The notes: generated by a model from the sequence alone, not told the origin. DNA of 64,000 bases from an uncultured Clostridia bacterium (GCA_934130975.1 CAKOYU010000003.1:75900-139899); one strand, 5' to 3'; positions 54,082-62,483 are shown, counted from the first letter of the stretch. Numbers and translations: made by a program.

Positions 54082-54339
54082 TCACTCCTTATATTTTTCT
54101 ATTAGCTGTGGGATTGAATAAAATGTATTCTCCTTCAATTCGTTAAACATCCCACATAAAGTTATCTCATTTGATACTGGTTGATATTTTAATTTTCTTT
54201 TTGTACCACCATATAAGACAACTTTTGTGGGTAATACAAAATGATTATTACAAAATACTTTTATATATTTTGCATTGTAATGTTCAAGATGATATTTTAA
54301 AAAAAATAATTCATATTTATTTTTCTTTGATTTTTTCAA
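54082..54339 (-). CDS. Small basic protein between prgI and virB4
   Basis: An 85-residue basic protein (YGGTKRKLKYQPVSNEITLC, FNELKENTFYSIPQLIEKY) of unknown family. The start shown is a TTG overlapping the prgI end by 23 bp without a convincing RBS; a shorter version starting at a TTG nearer 54290 is possible. Position inside the T4SS operon suggests an accessory channel component. Confidence 0.5.
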   Translation of the reverse strand: MKKSKKNKYELFFLKYHLEHYNAKYIKVFCNNHFVLPTKVVLYGGTKRKLKYQPVSNEITLCGMFNELKENTFYSIPQLIEKYKE

Positions 54340-55000
54340 GTAACTGTGCTAACATCCTTTTTTCTTCATCAGTCATATTTTCAAGAGCTTTTTCATCAAT
54401 ACTTACATCCTCTTTTTTTATTTCAGGCTGTAATTCTTCTTTTTTCTCTTCGTTTAGTGGTTCTTCTGATGCGGAATCTGTCATTTCTTTTCGCTCTGCA
54501 TCATCTTTAATAGAAGATATATTTTTATCATCTTTAAACATATAGCCGTATTTTTTCTTAGCTTTAGCAAGTTCTTTTTCCTGCTTAGCTTTTTTCTTAC
54601 GCTGTTTTGGTGTCAAATCATTATCATCATACTCTATAACTTTTGACTTTTTGTTTTTATTCTTTTTATCGTCAAGCATCTTCTGATACTCTTTGGTTGT
54701 CATATATTTAAGTGGCTTGTTAAATGCAAAATAATGACGATACCAGTATGGAATAATTTTCTCTGCTGGTAATTTATGAATTTTCACAAACCCAATAAAA
54801 CCAATTATTGCAGCTTCAATAATAACAATGTAGCTTGCCATATCAGAAGTAATAAAGGTATATTTTGGTAGTAGGATATATGTTGGAACTACAACAATCA
54901 GCATTAAAGCAGAAAATACCCATTGTCTAAATGTCATAATTCCTAATTTTTCGTGATAATCATTATATTCCTCAAAAACCTGTATTTCAATTTCATCCAT
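54317..55000 (-). CDS. PrgI-family inner-membrane T4SS protein (VirB3-like)
   Basis: A 227-residue protein with VFEEYNDYHEKLGIMTFRQW, two membrane helices (VFSALMLIVVVPTYILL and YIVIIEAAIIGFIGFV) and PYWYRHYFAFNKPLKYMTTK, typical of PrgI. The C-terminal 100 residues are highly charged and acidic. Sits between the VirB6-like and VirB4 genes. Confidence 0.85.
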   Translation of the reverse strand: MDEIEIQVFEEYNDYHEKLGIMTFRQWVFSALMLIVVVPTYILLPKYTFITSDMASYIVIIEAAIIGFIGFVKIHKLPAEKIIPYWYRHYFAFNKPLKYMTTKEYQKMLDDKKNKNKKSKVIEYDDNDLTPKQRKKKAKQEKELAKAKKKYGYMFKDDKNISSIKDDAERKEMTDSASEEPLNEEKKEELQPEIKKEDVSIDEKALENMTDEEKRMLAQLLEKIKEK

Positions 55001-55015
55001 CTTATCACGCTCCTT

Positions 55016-55918
55016 TTATGATCTTCCGAATATTCTTTCAGAAAACTCGTGACTTAGCTGTATTATTGCAACAAACAAAGCATTCATTACAAGTACACCT
55101 ATTATTTGTGGAAACGCATTTGTCATTTTAGATACGCTGCTTAGACCTTGTGTATATATCCAAGAACCTAATAATATAACTATTGACTCAAAGCCAACGC
55201 CTGCCGCATACATAAAATATGAGATTGCTTTTCCCCTGTATGTTTCGCCTTCGACCGCCATTGCCAATGGAATAGGAGAAAAAGCCATACAAAGCATAAG
55301 CTTCACTACTCTTAATAACACTTGCGCCCATATTTGAATAATACTTCCTATAAACGGTATTGCAAGAATTACATAGAGGAGTATTCCAAATAATATATTG
55401 CCAAGACTTGTATAGTTTTTAAATGCGTTTGCAACATTCTGTGAAATCGAGCTTACTCCTGAACCAACCGACAGAGCATTTGATACATCCACATATATAT
55501 TATTCACTATTCCCATTATTGTAGTTAGTAGAGAATATGACCTTTGAACAAATGCTTTTATGAGAAAGAAATAGCATCCCCACAAAAGCACTCGTTCCCA
55601 ACTAACTTTTTCAATTTCAGTAAGTCTTTTTATAAGACTTATCATAAAGAATAATGTAAGTAGCGATAATGCTACAGGAACAACAAGCTCATTTATAGTT
55701 TTTCCTATAGTGTATATTGATAAGGTTTTGGTTTTATCAAAATTTGTAAGAGATGCAATTGTTCCATACATATCATCAGTAGAAAAATTGATATTAAACA
55801 ATTTAACATCTATCTTATAAATACCTGATATTCCTTTACCAATTTCGGTAGAAAGAGAACTCATAATCCCATCCCACCATTCATTGATTTTGTTGAGAAT
55901 ATCCTCACCCCAAGACAC
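55016..55918 (-). CDS. VirB6/TrbL-like polytopic conjugation protein
   Basis: A 300-residue protein with about six membrane helices. The start MSWGEDILNKINEWWDGIMS and the segment CMAFSPIPLAMAVEGETYRG are typical of VirB6-like channel proteins of Gram-positive ICEs. It forms part of the membrane pore. About 16 bp separates it from prgI. Confidence 0.85.
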   Translation of the reverse strand: MSWGEDILNKINEWWDGIMSSLSTEIGKGISGIYKIDVKLFNINFSTDDMYGTIASLTNFDKTKTLSIYTIGKTINELVVPVALSLLTLFFMISLIKRLTEIEKVSWERVLLWGCYFFLIKAFVQRSYSLLTTIMGIVNNIYVDVSNALSVGSGVSSISQNVANAFKNYTSLGNILFGILLYVILAIPFIGSIIQIWAQVLLRVVKLMLCMAFSPIPLAMAVEGETYRGKAISYFMYAAGVGFESIVILLGSWIYTQGLSSVSKMTNAFPQIIGVLVMNALFVAIIQLSHEFSERIFGRS

Positions 55919-55953
55919 TATTCATCACCACCTTTTTGTATATTTTGTTATTT

Positions 55954-56346
55954 TTATTTAAAGCCAAATGCTGATGGAGAAGCACCAATTGCCGCAACCA
56001 TAAATCCAGCCATTATAGTAAGTAATCCCCTACTCTTTCCTTCCGAATCCTCTCTTTGCCAGCCCAATGCAAACATTACGCCGCCAACCATTGCAACAAC
56101 AACACCAATCTTTACAAGCCATTTACCAATTTCAGTAACAAATGTATCAATTGATGATGTGCTTGGGTCTGCATAAGCTATAACAGGTGTTGACATCTCC
56201 ATAAGAGCTACACCACAAAACGCCATAATTGCCTTTGGTATCTTCTTTGTGAATTTTGTCTTCTTTACTTCGCTTTGAAGAAGCAAAGCCTTATTTACAA
56301 ACTTCATATAGCAGTTTATAATCTTTTGTTTGATTTTGTTTTTCAT
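55954..56346 (-). CDS. TrbC/VirB2-like small T4SS subunit
   Basis: A 130-residue protein with a signal-like first helix (AIMAFCGVALMEMSTPVIAY, cleavage likely after YA) and a second pair of helices around WLVKIGVVVAMVGGVMFALG and GLLTIMAGFMVAAIGASP, separated by QREDSEGKSRG. This layout matches VirB2/TrbC pilin-like proteins adjacent to VirB6. Confidence 0.8.
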   Translation of the reverse strand: MKNKIKQKIINCYMKFVNKALLLQSEVKKTKFTKKIPKAIMAFCGVALMEMSTPVIAYADPSTSSIDTFVTEIGKWLVKIGVVVAMVGGVMFALGWQREDSEGKSRGLLTIMAGFMVAAIGASPSAFGFK

Positions 56347-56373
56347 AATATCATCAACCTTTCAAATATAATT

Positions 56374-56389
56374 TTGGCAATTTTGCCAA
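56374..56389. repeat. Dispersed inverted repeat TTGGCAA-WW-TTGCCAA, copy 5
   Basis: TTGGCAATTTTGCCAA between the first gene of the T4SS operon and the TrbC-like gene, immediately at the stop. Confidence 0.8.
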
Positions 56390-56737
56390 CTATTCTCGCC
56401 AACTATTAAATTCCTCAATTACAATGTCAGCAGATAGTTCTTTTTGCTCTCTATATCCTTTTTTACCACCGCTTCCTTTTACATATTTGTATATAGGTAT
56501 CATTGTATCTTTCGGATAAAATATTTTGGCTTGTTTTGGACTATTTCGTACAGGATATACCTTGCTTCTATCAACATTGATATACCATCCATAATATTCT
56601 GAGGAAGCAGGAAATCCTATGCTAATTAGCCAGATACTTTTACCTTTTTTATCTCTTTTTGTTATTGGTCTTGGATTAAACATCTGCTTTCTTGCAAATA
56701 CTAAAGATACCCATCCGCTTATCTGATTTTCTTTCAT
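56390..56737 (-). CDS. Unknown first protein of T4SS operon
   Basis: A 115-residue basic soluble protein (MKENQISGWVSLVFARKQMF, GYREQKELSADIVIEEFNSW) without recognised family. First gene after the attenuator-like leader and upstream of the pilin-like subunit. Confidence 0.6.
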   Translation of the reverse strand: MKENQISGWVSLVFARKQMFNPRPITKRDKKGKSIWLISIGFPASSEYYGWYINVDRSKVYPVRNSPKQAKIFYPKDTMIPIYKYVKGSGGKKGYREQKELSADIVIEEFNSWRE

Positions 56738-56804
56738 TTCATTTACCTTTGCCTATTAACTGTTTTTTATTTAATTATAAAAAATCACACCTTTCTAATT
56801 GTGC

Positions 56805-56836
56805 AAAAAAGAAGTCGGGATGTTCCTGACTTCTTT
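56805..56836 (-). terminator. Leader terminator (attenuator candidate) of T4SS operon
   Basis: Minus-strand GAAGTCAGGA-ACAT-CCCGACTTC-TTTTTT between the promoter and the first gene; preceded by AAAAGTGAAAA as in the adhesin leader. Confidence 0.75.
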
Positions 56837-56853
56837 TCACTTTTACAAATACT

Positions 56854-56882
56854 ATATTAACTATTAAAATAGCATTTGTCAA
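56854..56882 (-). promoter_or_regulatory. Promoter of T4SS operon
   Basis: Minus-strand TTGACA, 17 bases, TAATAT with ATAGTTAATATAGTATTTGTAA core shared with the adhesin promoter. Confidence 0.85.
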
Positions 56883-56884
56883 GA

Positions 56885-57328
56885 TTAAATTATATAGTTT
56901 CTTATAATCAAAAAGAGAATGATTATACTAAGTATGATACACCATTCAACGCCGTTTAACAATCCATACCATAGCTTAAATAAGAATGGTACTTTAAAAA
57001 TTTCATCATCCATTTGCAAAAACGCAGTTGTAGTGAAATCATAATTATTGTAATTTAAGTTTCCATCTTGATTTTCAAGTTTGAGTATTTCCTTAATAAA
57101 TCGATCTTGCTCTGGAGTAAGATTCACTTTTTTTGAATTGGCGTACTTTCTTATTCTTTTTGTATGCCATTTAATAAGTTGCTCCTTGTTCTTTATTCTA
57201 TGCAGCACTTTTGTTAGATGGCTCGTCTGTGAGCCTTTGAGATTAGGTGCTGCTTTTAAATCCCACCAAAGTGTATATATTTCGTAGTTTATTTTTCCTT
57301 TCATTCTTTTGTCTAAATATTTCTTCAT
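56885..57328 (-). CDS. Unknown protein with C-terminal membrane anchor
   Basis: A 147-residue protein: a basic soluble part (HRIKNKEQLIKWHTKRIRKY) and a C-terminal hydrophobic helix (WCIILSIIILFLIIRNYII), i.e. tail-anchored topology. Last gene of a run of small genes; ends just before the T4SS promoter. Confidence 0.6.
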   Translation of the reverse strand: MKKYLDKRMKGKINYEIYTLWWDLKAAPNLKGSQTSHLTKVLHRIKNKEQLIKWHTKRIRKYANSKKVNLTPEQDRFIKEILKLENQDGNLNYNNYDFTTTAFLQMDDEIFKVPFLFKLWYGLLNGVEWCIILSIIILFLIIRNYII

Positions 57329-57340
57329 TTTTTAACATCC

Positions 57341-57496
57341 TCACTTGTTTAATCTTCTTTGTGTTCTCTCCTCTTCAAGCTGTAGCTGTTGCTTAGTCTT
57401 GTAAAAACAACATTTGTTGCTACCGTAACATTTCATTTCAGATAAACACGCACATTTTTTATCGCTTAAATATGCAAAACAATTCTTTAAGCTCAT
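57341..57496 (-). CDS. Small Cys-rich protein
   Basis: A 51-residue protein (MSLKNCFAYLSDKKCACLSE, then MKCYGSNKCCFYKTKQQLQL) with seven Cys, probably metal binding. Similar Cys-cluster plus FYKT sequences are common in clostridial mobile elements; function unknown. ATG 57496 (RBS AGAGGTG) abuts the stop of the upstream gene. Confidence 0.7.
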   Translation of the reverse strand: MSLKNCFAYLSDKKCACLSEMKCYGSNKCCFYKTKQQLQLEEERTQRRLNK

Positions 57497-57694
57497 TTAT
57501 TCCACCTCTTTGTAATATTCTACAATAGCAGTTGTGATGTCACCGCTTCTTGCATTTGTGATATATGTAATTTTATTTATTTCTGCATTTTCTGCGGATA
57601 ATTCATTTAGTGAAACATTAAGTCGCTCCTCAATAAAATCCCCTTTCCAATTGTTATTTGGAAATACTTGTTTCACTTGAAGGATTCTGCTCAT
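57497..57694 (-). CDS. Unknown small protein
   Basis: A 65-residue protein (MSRILQVKQVFPNNNWKGDF) with alternating strands, no motif recognised. Stop is contiguous with the next ATG, so translation is coupled. Confidence 0.6.
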   Translation of the reverse strand: MSRILQVKQVFPNNNWKGDFIEERLNVSLNELSAENAEINKITYITNARSGDITTAIVEYYKEVE

Positions 57695-58025
57695 ATATCA
57701 TCTGACCTCTTTTCTTTAAATTGCTCTGTATGCGTTTTAATTCTTTCTTTGTATAATAAAGTCCATACGCATTAACAATAACTGTTACTGACAATATTAG
57801 TACATAAGATATGAGAATTTTGTCGAAATTACAAAACACCCATAAAATAATTGCGGCAACTAAGAATCCACTATTAAATGGCATCACTATATCAAATACA
57901 AGAAATCTTTTCTTCATCCTTTTGTATAAAGTGATGTTTCTTTCTTTTGAAATAGACTTTTTTTCATAATGAAAGTTTGTCCAATCGCTAATACTTGCTT
58001 TACCATTGGTTATTACATTATTCAT
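57654..58025 (-). CDS. Small membrane protein
   Basis: A 123-residue protein from ATG 58025 (RBS AAAGGAG). Two membrane helices (FNSGFLVAAIILWVFCNF; LISYVLILSVTVIVNAYGLY) are followed by a basic tail. A longer frame to the right has no RBS. The gene lies just downstream of the second 83-bp promoter/operator module. Confidence 0.6.
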   Translation of the reverse strand: MNNVITNGKASISDWTNFHYEKKSISKERNITLYKRMKKRFLVFDIVMPFNSGFLVAAIILWVFCNFDKILISYVLILSVTVIVNAYGLYYTKKELKRIQSNLKKRGQMIYEQNPSSETSISK

Positions 58026-58061
58026 TGTAATTCTCCTTTGATTTATTTGATACATACATAA

Positions 58062-58144
58062 TACCACTTGTGGTACTTTTTTTCTATTCGCAAAATAACC
58101 AAAGATTATCCTTTGTTTTTGGCTATTTTGTACCACTTGTGGTA
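58062..58144 (-). promoter_or_regulatory. 83-bp promoter/operator module, copy 2
   Basis: Two perfect TACCACTTGTGGTA palindromes 83 bp apart end to end, with the conserved hairpin between. On the minus strand TATTAT is a -10 candidate overlapping the inner palindrome. Confidence 0.75.
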
Positions 58145-58149
58145 TTTGT

Positions 58150-58165
58150 TTGGCAAAATTGCCAA
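58150..58165. repeat. Dispersed inverted repeat TTGGCAA-WW-TTGCCAA, copy 6
   Basis: TTGGCAAAATTGCCAA lies 5 bp from the 83-bp module and downstream of the small RHH-like gene. Confidence 0.8.
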
Positions 58166-58190
58166 CTGCATCTATTGAACATACTTTTAA

Positions 58191-58364
58191 TTATTTTTTT
58201 TCAATATCTTCTTTGATAAGTCCTTTAATGTATCCCGATTTATTTGGCTGCTGTTCAAGATGTTCAATTAAAGGTTGTTCTGTATTTTTATAAAATTGTA
58301 CAGTAACACTTTTTGTCGCTCTTTTTCTATATTCTGCTTTGATCTTCTTTCTGTTGTCTGACAT
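58191..58364 (-). CDS. Small RHH-like protein
   Basis: A 57-residue protein (MSDNRKKIKAEYRKRATKSV, TVQFYKNTEQPLIEHLEQQP, NKSGYIKGLIKEDIEKK). The pattern basic head, VTVQFY strand, then helix and GYIKGLI is typical of small ribbon-helix-helix-like ICE proteins. It could bind the operators of the adjacent 83-bp module. ATG 58364 follows AGAGGT. Confidence 0.7.
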   Translation of the reverse strand: MSDNRKKIKAEYRKRATKSVTVQFYKNTEQPLIEHLEQQPNKSGYIKGLIKEDIEKK

Positions 58365-58420
58365 TTTAATACCTCTTTAGTTTTTCCTTTTTGTGTTTGT
58401 TATAATAAATATGCCATAGT

Positions 58421-59023
58421 TTACTCCATATCAATTTTATAGTTTTGTTCAATACTTCCTTCAGGAATGGATATTATTGTTTGTTGAAAGTAGGAATGTG
58501 ACGAACTCGATGTTTCAACAACATCACCCACACTATATTTATGATAAGATATATACGAAGGGAATGGTGAAGTCCATATGTTTGGTTCTTTTACAAGAAT
58601 TACTTGTCTGACCTGATTATATTTTTTAACATTTGGCTGTTCTCCATTTGAACAATATCTAAGTTTTACATTGTCGTTAATAGATATTTTGTTAAACTCA
58701 ATATCACCTGCATCGTTTTCTGTATAATAGCAGTAGTAATCGGTGTTATCAATAGAACCAAATCCCAAGAAGGAGTTGCCTTCTGTGGTGTTACGGTCTT
58801 TGAGAGCAATTATTTTTGTGCTACTCTCTAAGTCGTCATATGAATATTTTGTGTCTGTATAAGAGGTAAAAAAAATACCCGCTACCGTAACACAAGCTGC
58901 GGAAGTACAAATCATTACTATAATGACAATCCACTCGCCAAAAACAATCTTTGTACCTTTAGTATGGATAAGGGAGAACCATATCCAAAGAGAAATAACT
59001 AATCCTATTACAATCCAAATCAT
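58421..59023 (-). CDS. Unknown membrane protein
   Basis: A 200-residue protein with two N-terminal membrane helices (WIVIGLVISLWIWFSLI; WIVIIVMICTSAACVTVAGI) and an extracellular C-terminal domain (about 65-200). No family recognised; start overlaps the preceding gene by 4 bp. Confidence 0.6.
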   Translation of the reverse strand: MIWIVIGLVISLWIWFSLIHTKGTKIVFGEWIVIIVMICTSAACVTVAGIFFTSYTDTKYSYDDLESSTKIIALKDRNTTEGNSFLGFGSIDNTDYYCYYTENDAGDIEFNKISINDNVKLRYCSNGEQPNVKKYNQVRQVILVKEPNIWTSPFPSYISYHKYSVGDVVETSSSSHSYFQQTIISIPEGSIEQNYKIDME

Positions 59024-59190
59024 TTTAATGTCTTCCTTTCAGTTTTTGATTTATATTCCTTGAAATTACATTTACCGTTTCTGCACCTGCAATAAATGGT
59101 ATCTGCATCATCTCGCTTGTAATATGCGTGTGAGCATCTCATACACTTTTTGAGCCATTCGGGCATCTCATCATTCAAATAGCTACTCAT
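59020..59190 (-). CDS. Small Cys-rich protein
   Basis: A 56-residue protein (MSSYLNDEMPEWLKKCMRCS, HAYYKRDDADTIYCRCRNGK) with two CxxC/CRC pairs, probably zinc binding. ATG 59190 overlaps the end of the upstream gene (TATGAGTAG), with RBS GGAGAAGG inside it. A longer hydrophobic reading of the same frame would overlap that gene by over 200 bp and is rejected. Confidence 0.65.
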   Translation of the reverse strand: MSSYLNDEMPEWLKKCMRCSHAYYKRDDADTIYCRCRNGKCNFKEYKSKTERKTLK

Positions 59191-59659
59191 AGATTTTTCC
59201 TTCTCCATCTTGTTTAATCCAATAGTTTCCAATGCAATAATCTGTACAATCCCAAATGTCGTGAATTTTATGTAATCCGAGCATATCATCTGTTTCTTTG
59301 ATACAAACAATATGCTGTCCGCCAATATTAGCAATAACAGTATTTCCAACAGACAATATATCTTTTTGTAATATTTTACAAAATTCATCACCTGTGTACT
59401 TTGTGTTATCTTCCTTTCTGAGTTGTTTTTGCATTATCCAACCTTTATCCTTCAAATAGCGTTTATATGTATGAGGGTCATTAAGAACATATCCATATTT
59501 AATACCCACTTCGGTTAATTCTCTTACAGTTTGTTCCCACGATTGATGTAATGCAGTTGATATTGCTCTTACAACACAATCATCCCCAACTTTATTTTTT
59601 GGATTCGCATTAAAATAATGAAATGTGCTTGTATCCTGATATTTTTCTTGTCTTTTCAT
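59183..59659 (-). CDS. Papain-like/C39-like cysteine peptidase-type protein
   Basis: A 158-residue protein with FHYFNANPKNKVGDDCVVRA, where Cys is followed by RAIS as in small phage and plasmid papain-like proteins. A His follows in GNTVIANIGGQHIVCIK and a later Asp/Asn region in HDIWDCTDYCIGNYW. The order Cys-His-Asp suits a papain-like fold; substrate unknown. Could modify host or recipient proteins during transfer. Confidence 0.6.
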   Translation of the reverse strand: MKRQEKYQDTSTFHYFNANPKNKVGDDCVVRAISTALHQSWEQTVRELTEVGIKYGYVLNDPHTYKRYLKDKGWIMQKQLRKEDNTKYTGDEFCKILQKDILSVGNTVIANIGGQHIVCIKETDDMLGLHKIHDIWDCTDYCIGNYWIKQDGEGKIYE

Positions 59660-59660
59660 T

Positions 59661-59900
59661 TTATTTTATTCCTTTATCTTTTGTATATGCTTCCGACCTG
59701 TTTTGCCCCATTTTTTTATTTTTTATTTGCTTGAATACTTTATAACTGACAATGCTCACAACAATTAGTAAAATAATCGCTGCGAGCATTATTCCTATTT
59801 TTTTTAGTTGAATCATTATTCTTCGATATGTGTCCTTATCCACTATAGAAGAAATAACTATCATACCTGCTATAAAATAGGATGCAGCTTTAATAATCAA
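59661..59900 (-). CDS. Small two-helix membrane protein
   Basis: A 79-residue protein with two hydrophobic helices (IKAASYFIAGMIVISSIV; KKIGIMLAAIILLIVVSIVS) and a basic C-terminus. Only 1 bp before the next gene's ATG. Unknown function. Confidence 0.55.
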   Translation of the reverse strand: MIIKAASYFIAGMIVISSIVDKDTYRRIMIQLKKIGIMLAAIILLIVVSIVSYKVFKQIKNKKMGQNRSEAYTKDKGIK

Positions 59901-59952
59901 GTCTGTTTTATTTTTATATTTTTTTATATTATCCTATCCTTTCATATAGCAG

Positions 59953-60069
59953 TTATTTATTCTTTTTGGATATTTCATTTTGCATTTCGTTATATCTCCC
60001 TATTTGTAGCAAACACATTGCAAAAACTCCAAAAAGTTCTCCGACTATAAATGTGATAACATATAACAT
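59953..60069 (-). CDS. DUF3789-like small membrane protein
   Basis: A 38-residue protein (MLYVITFIVGELFGVFAMCL, LQIGRYNEMQNEISKKNK): one membrane helix plus a charged tail, as in DUF3789 proteins of clostridial ICEs. RBS AAGGAG lies 8 bases from ATG 60069; an ATG two codons earlier is too close to the RBS. Confidence 0.65.
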   Translation of the reverse strand: MLYVITFIVGELFGVFAMCLLQIGRYNEMQNEISKKNK

Positions 60070-60144
60070 AAGCATCACTCCTTTTTAGAACACTATAACC
60101 TTACTTCCCGTTCTTAATAAGTTTATGGATAAAATATCTATGTA

Positions 60145-61038
60145 TCAAAAAGTATTGTAAATCTCATCAACAAGACTGATATAATCCTGCGCAACACCAC
60201 TTTTGCAATTTCCTTCAAGTAACACTTGTCTTTCGTTTGATGCAGTAATAATAGGCTTAGCCTGATAACGAATAACGCTGTTAAAACATCTCTCTGGAAA
60301 TAGCCTTCTCATAGTGTTTTCAACCTTATTTTCTACAGCCGTCCTATTTCTCATTGTAAATAGTAGCTTAAAATCAAATGATAAAAATGATGAATAAGAT
60401 AAAATTTCAAGCATTTGTTGGAGTGTAACATCAACTCCTTCAAGGCTTCCTGAATCTATCTTGATTGGTATAATAATCAAGTCACCTTCATTTTTACAAG
60501 CAGTAACGCCGTTTATTGTGATTGCATTTATAAATGGACTATTATCAATGATGCAAACATCATATTGGTTTGCCACTTTTTGTAATGCAATATCAAGTCT
60601 TGTATCGCTCTTCATACAATTAGTTTTTAATTTCATATCAGTTTCAATGAGCTTCGAGCTTGCTGGTAAAATATCCAAGTTTTGATATACCGTTTTCTTA
60701 ATTGCATTTTCCATTAGTGTCGGATCAAGCAACACATCACTTACATCATAACCATTTATTCGCTTATTCATATATGAGTGCAGCACTTCAATACCTTCAA
60801 GTCCATTTGGCTCGTGTGATTGATTTTGCTTATCTTCAAAAGCATTTATCATTTCATCAAGATTTATCATTGAAATGCTTTTATGCAATTTCAATATTGT
60901 AGCAGAGGTATTTGCCTGAGGATCAAGGTCAACAACAAGCGTTTTTAATCCTTTGCTTGATAAACCGTAGGCAAGGTTCTTTACAGTTTCACTCTTTCCT
61001 GTTCCGCCTTTTTGAGTTATTACATTAAGAATTTTCAT
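60145..61038 (-). CDS. parA: ParA-family partition ATPase
   Basis: A 297-residue protein with deviant Walker A QKGGTGKSETVKNLAYGL, LVVDLDPQANTSATILKL and IIDNSPFINAITINGV. With ParB it segregates or stabilises the ICE, particularly in an extrachromosomal replicating phase. Two bases separate it from parB. Confidence 0.95.
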   Translation of the reverse strand: MKILNVITQKGGTGKSETVKNLAYGLSSKGLKTLVVDLDPQANTSATILKLHKSISMINLDEMINAFEDKQNQSHEPNGLEGIEVLHSYMNKRINGYDVSDVLLDPTLMENAIKKTVYQNLDILPASSKLIETDMKLKTNCMKSDTRLDIALQKVANQYDVCIIDNSPFINAITINGVTACKNEGDLIIIPIKIDSGSLEGVDVTLQQMLEILSYSSFLSFDFKLLFTMRNRTAVENKVENTMRRLFPERCFNSVIRYQAKPIITASNERQVLLEGNCKSGVAQDYISLVDEIYNTF

Positions 61039-61040
61039 AA

Positions 61041-61772
61041 TTAGTTATCTCCTTTACTTTCAGAATAATCATATTTTTCTTTAAGCCCAAGAAAATTATT
61101 TAAAAACTCATTAAGCTCATCCGTATTTGCAAATTTAAAGTTAATTGTCTTTTGGCTTACAGTTGTTGTAAAACCGTATTTGCTTTTTAGCTTTTTTGCA
61201 AAGTCCTTGTTGTATTCTTTTCTTTTGGATTCTCCTGAGCCTGTTTTCTTATTCTTTTCCCCTTCAAACTCTTTAATTATATTGTCAACATTTCTACTCG
61301 ATATTCCGAGTGATTGTGCAATATAATCTCTTTTGTATAGCTCAGGTCTTTTCCCATTATCAACTAAGTATTGATAATATTTTTCTTTAGCCTTAATTTC
61401 TTTGTACAATGTTTTATGGTCTGGCTTTCTTTGAAGGTTAGCATCATTTATAACATCCTGCATTTCTATAAGGTTCTTAGGCTTAGCCTGAACAACAACA
61501 TTCATCATACCGTTGTGCTTGCCCTGCGTAAACAATAATTTTATTGCTCTATACCTTTTTTCTCCAGAAATAAGGGTATATTTTTTGCCGTCTTCGCCTT
61601 CATCCTCGTACACAACACCATTGTGTAGTTGTCCATATTTTTCAATAGACAAGGACAATGATATTACTTCATCCTCATTGATTTCATAATCGTTGTTTGG
61701 ATTCACACGAATATCATCAATATGTACTTTCAGACTTTGCTTTCCGCCGTTTAATGTTTTTGCTAAACTCAT
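61041..61772 (-). CDS. parB: ParB-family centromere-binding protein
   Basis: A 243-residue protein with a ParB N-terminal domain (IDDIRVNPNNDYEINEDEVI, LSLSIEKYGQLHNGVVY, YTLISGEKRYRAIKLL). A KorB/Noc-like helix-turn-helix region (YIAQSLGISSRNVDNIIKEF) and a basic C-terminal region follow. The dispersed TTGGCAA inverted repeats could be its sites, but this is untested. Confidence 0.93.
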   Translation of the reverse strand: MSLAKTLNGGKQSLKVHIDDIRVNPNNDYEINEDEVISLSLSIEKYGQLHNGVVYEDEGEDGKKYTLISGEKRYRAIKLLFTQGKHNGMMNVVVQAKPKNLIEMQDVINDANLQRKPDHKTLYKEIKAKEKYYQYLVDNGKRPELYKRDYIAQSLGISSRNVDNIIKEFEGEKNKKTGSGESKRKEYNKDFAKKLKSKYGFTTTVSQKTINFKFANTDELNEFLNNFLGLKEKYDYSESKGDN

Positions 61773-61776
61773 AATT

Positions 61777-62085
61777 TTATCCTTTCAAATCTTTAAAATA
61801 ACAAACTTCATCATTCTTATTTATATATCTACTATTTTCAAAATTCACTTCTATATCCAATCCACTAAAAACAATCTGTAATGGATTTAATCCAGCTTCT
61901 TTTTTGCCGTTAGTAAAATCTGCATATTTTCGTCTTGTGCCAAAGTTATCATTTTTTACAATAATATCTCCTCTTTCATCACCAAAATTCACTATAACAG
62001 CCTTTATAAACTTATTTACATTTGTATGAACTTCGTCAATATCAAATACATCCTTATAGATTCTTGTGGTTAATTCTTTTTTCAT
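61777..62085 (-). CDS. Unknown ICE protein upstream of parB
   Basis: A 102-residue, beta-rich soluble protein (YKDVFDIDEVHTNVNKFIKA, GLNPLQIVFSGLDIEVNFEN). Its start overlaps the upstream stop by 4 bp (ATGA-type coupling). No family recognised. Confidence 0.55.
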   Translation of the reverse strand: MKKELTTRIYKDVFDIDEVHTNVNKFIKAVIVNFGDERGDIIVKNDNFGTRRKYADFTNGKKEAGLNPLQIVFSGLDIEVNFENSRYINKNDEVCYFKDLKG

Positions 62086-62429
62086 AGGTGTGTTTCCTTC
62101 CTTAATGAACTTAGTTTTGTTTCTGCTTCTTTTTTGTTTCCTGTTAATAATACTATTCTTGATGCTGGATTTTCTAATGCAGTCATAAGAGTTAGTATAT
62201 TTACAAGGCTTATATTTTTGTACTCTTTAACAAAAAATTGTATGTTATCATTATAGCTAATGCAATATAGTGTTTCACCAACCTTGCACGGCAATTTAGT
62301 AATTAGCAATTTATCTTTGAAATATGGGCAAGCACTACAATTGTCATTCGCAATACTAAATGGTAACCCTGTAAACTCTGTGTCCTTTGCTTCGCACACT
62401 TCAAAATGAATACAATCCTGATCCGCCAT
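62082..62429 (-). CDS. Cys-rich ICE protein
   Basis: From ATG 62429 (RBS GGAG) a 115-residue protein starting MADQDCIHFEVCEAKDTEFT, with CSACPYFKDK and ITKLPCKVGETLYCI. The CIH...C...CSAC cluster suggests a zinc site; KLPCKVGETLY is a motif of small phage and ICE proteins. It is driven by the third 83-bp operator module. Confidence 0.6.
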   Translation of the reverse strand: MADQDCIHFEVCEAKDTEFTGLPFSIANDNCSACPYFKDKLLITKLPCKVGETLYCISYNDNIQFFVKEYKNISLVNILTLMTALENPASRIVLLTGNKKEAETKLSSLRKETHL

Positions 62430-62483
62430 AAAATATCGCTCCATTCTGGTATAATAGTCAAACTTATTTCTTTAAGTATATTG

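Noticed and set aside
59020..59391. Longer 123-residue version of the Cys-rich protein
   Set aside because: It would overlap the papain-like gene by over 200 bp; the ATG at 59190 has a proper RBS.
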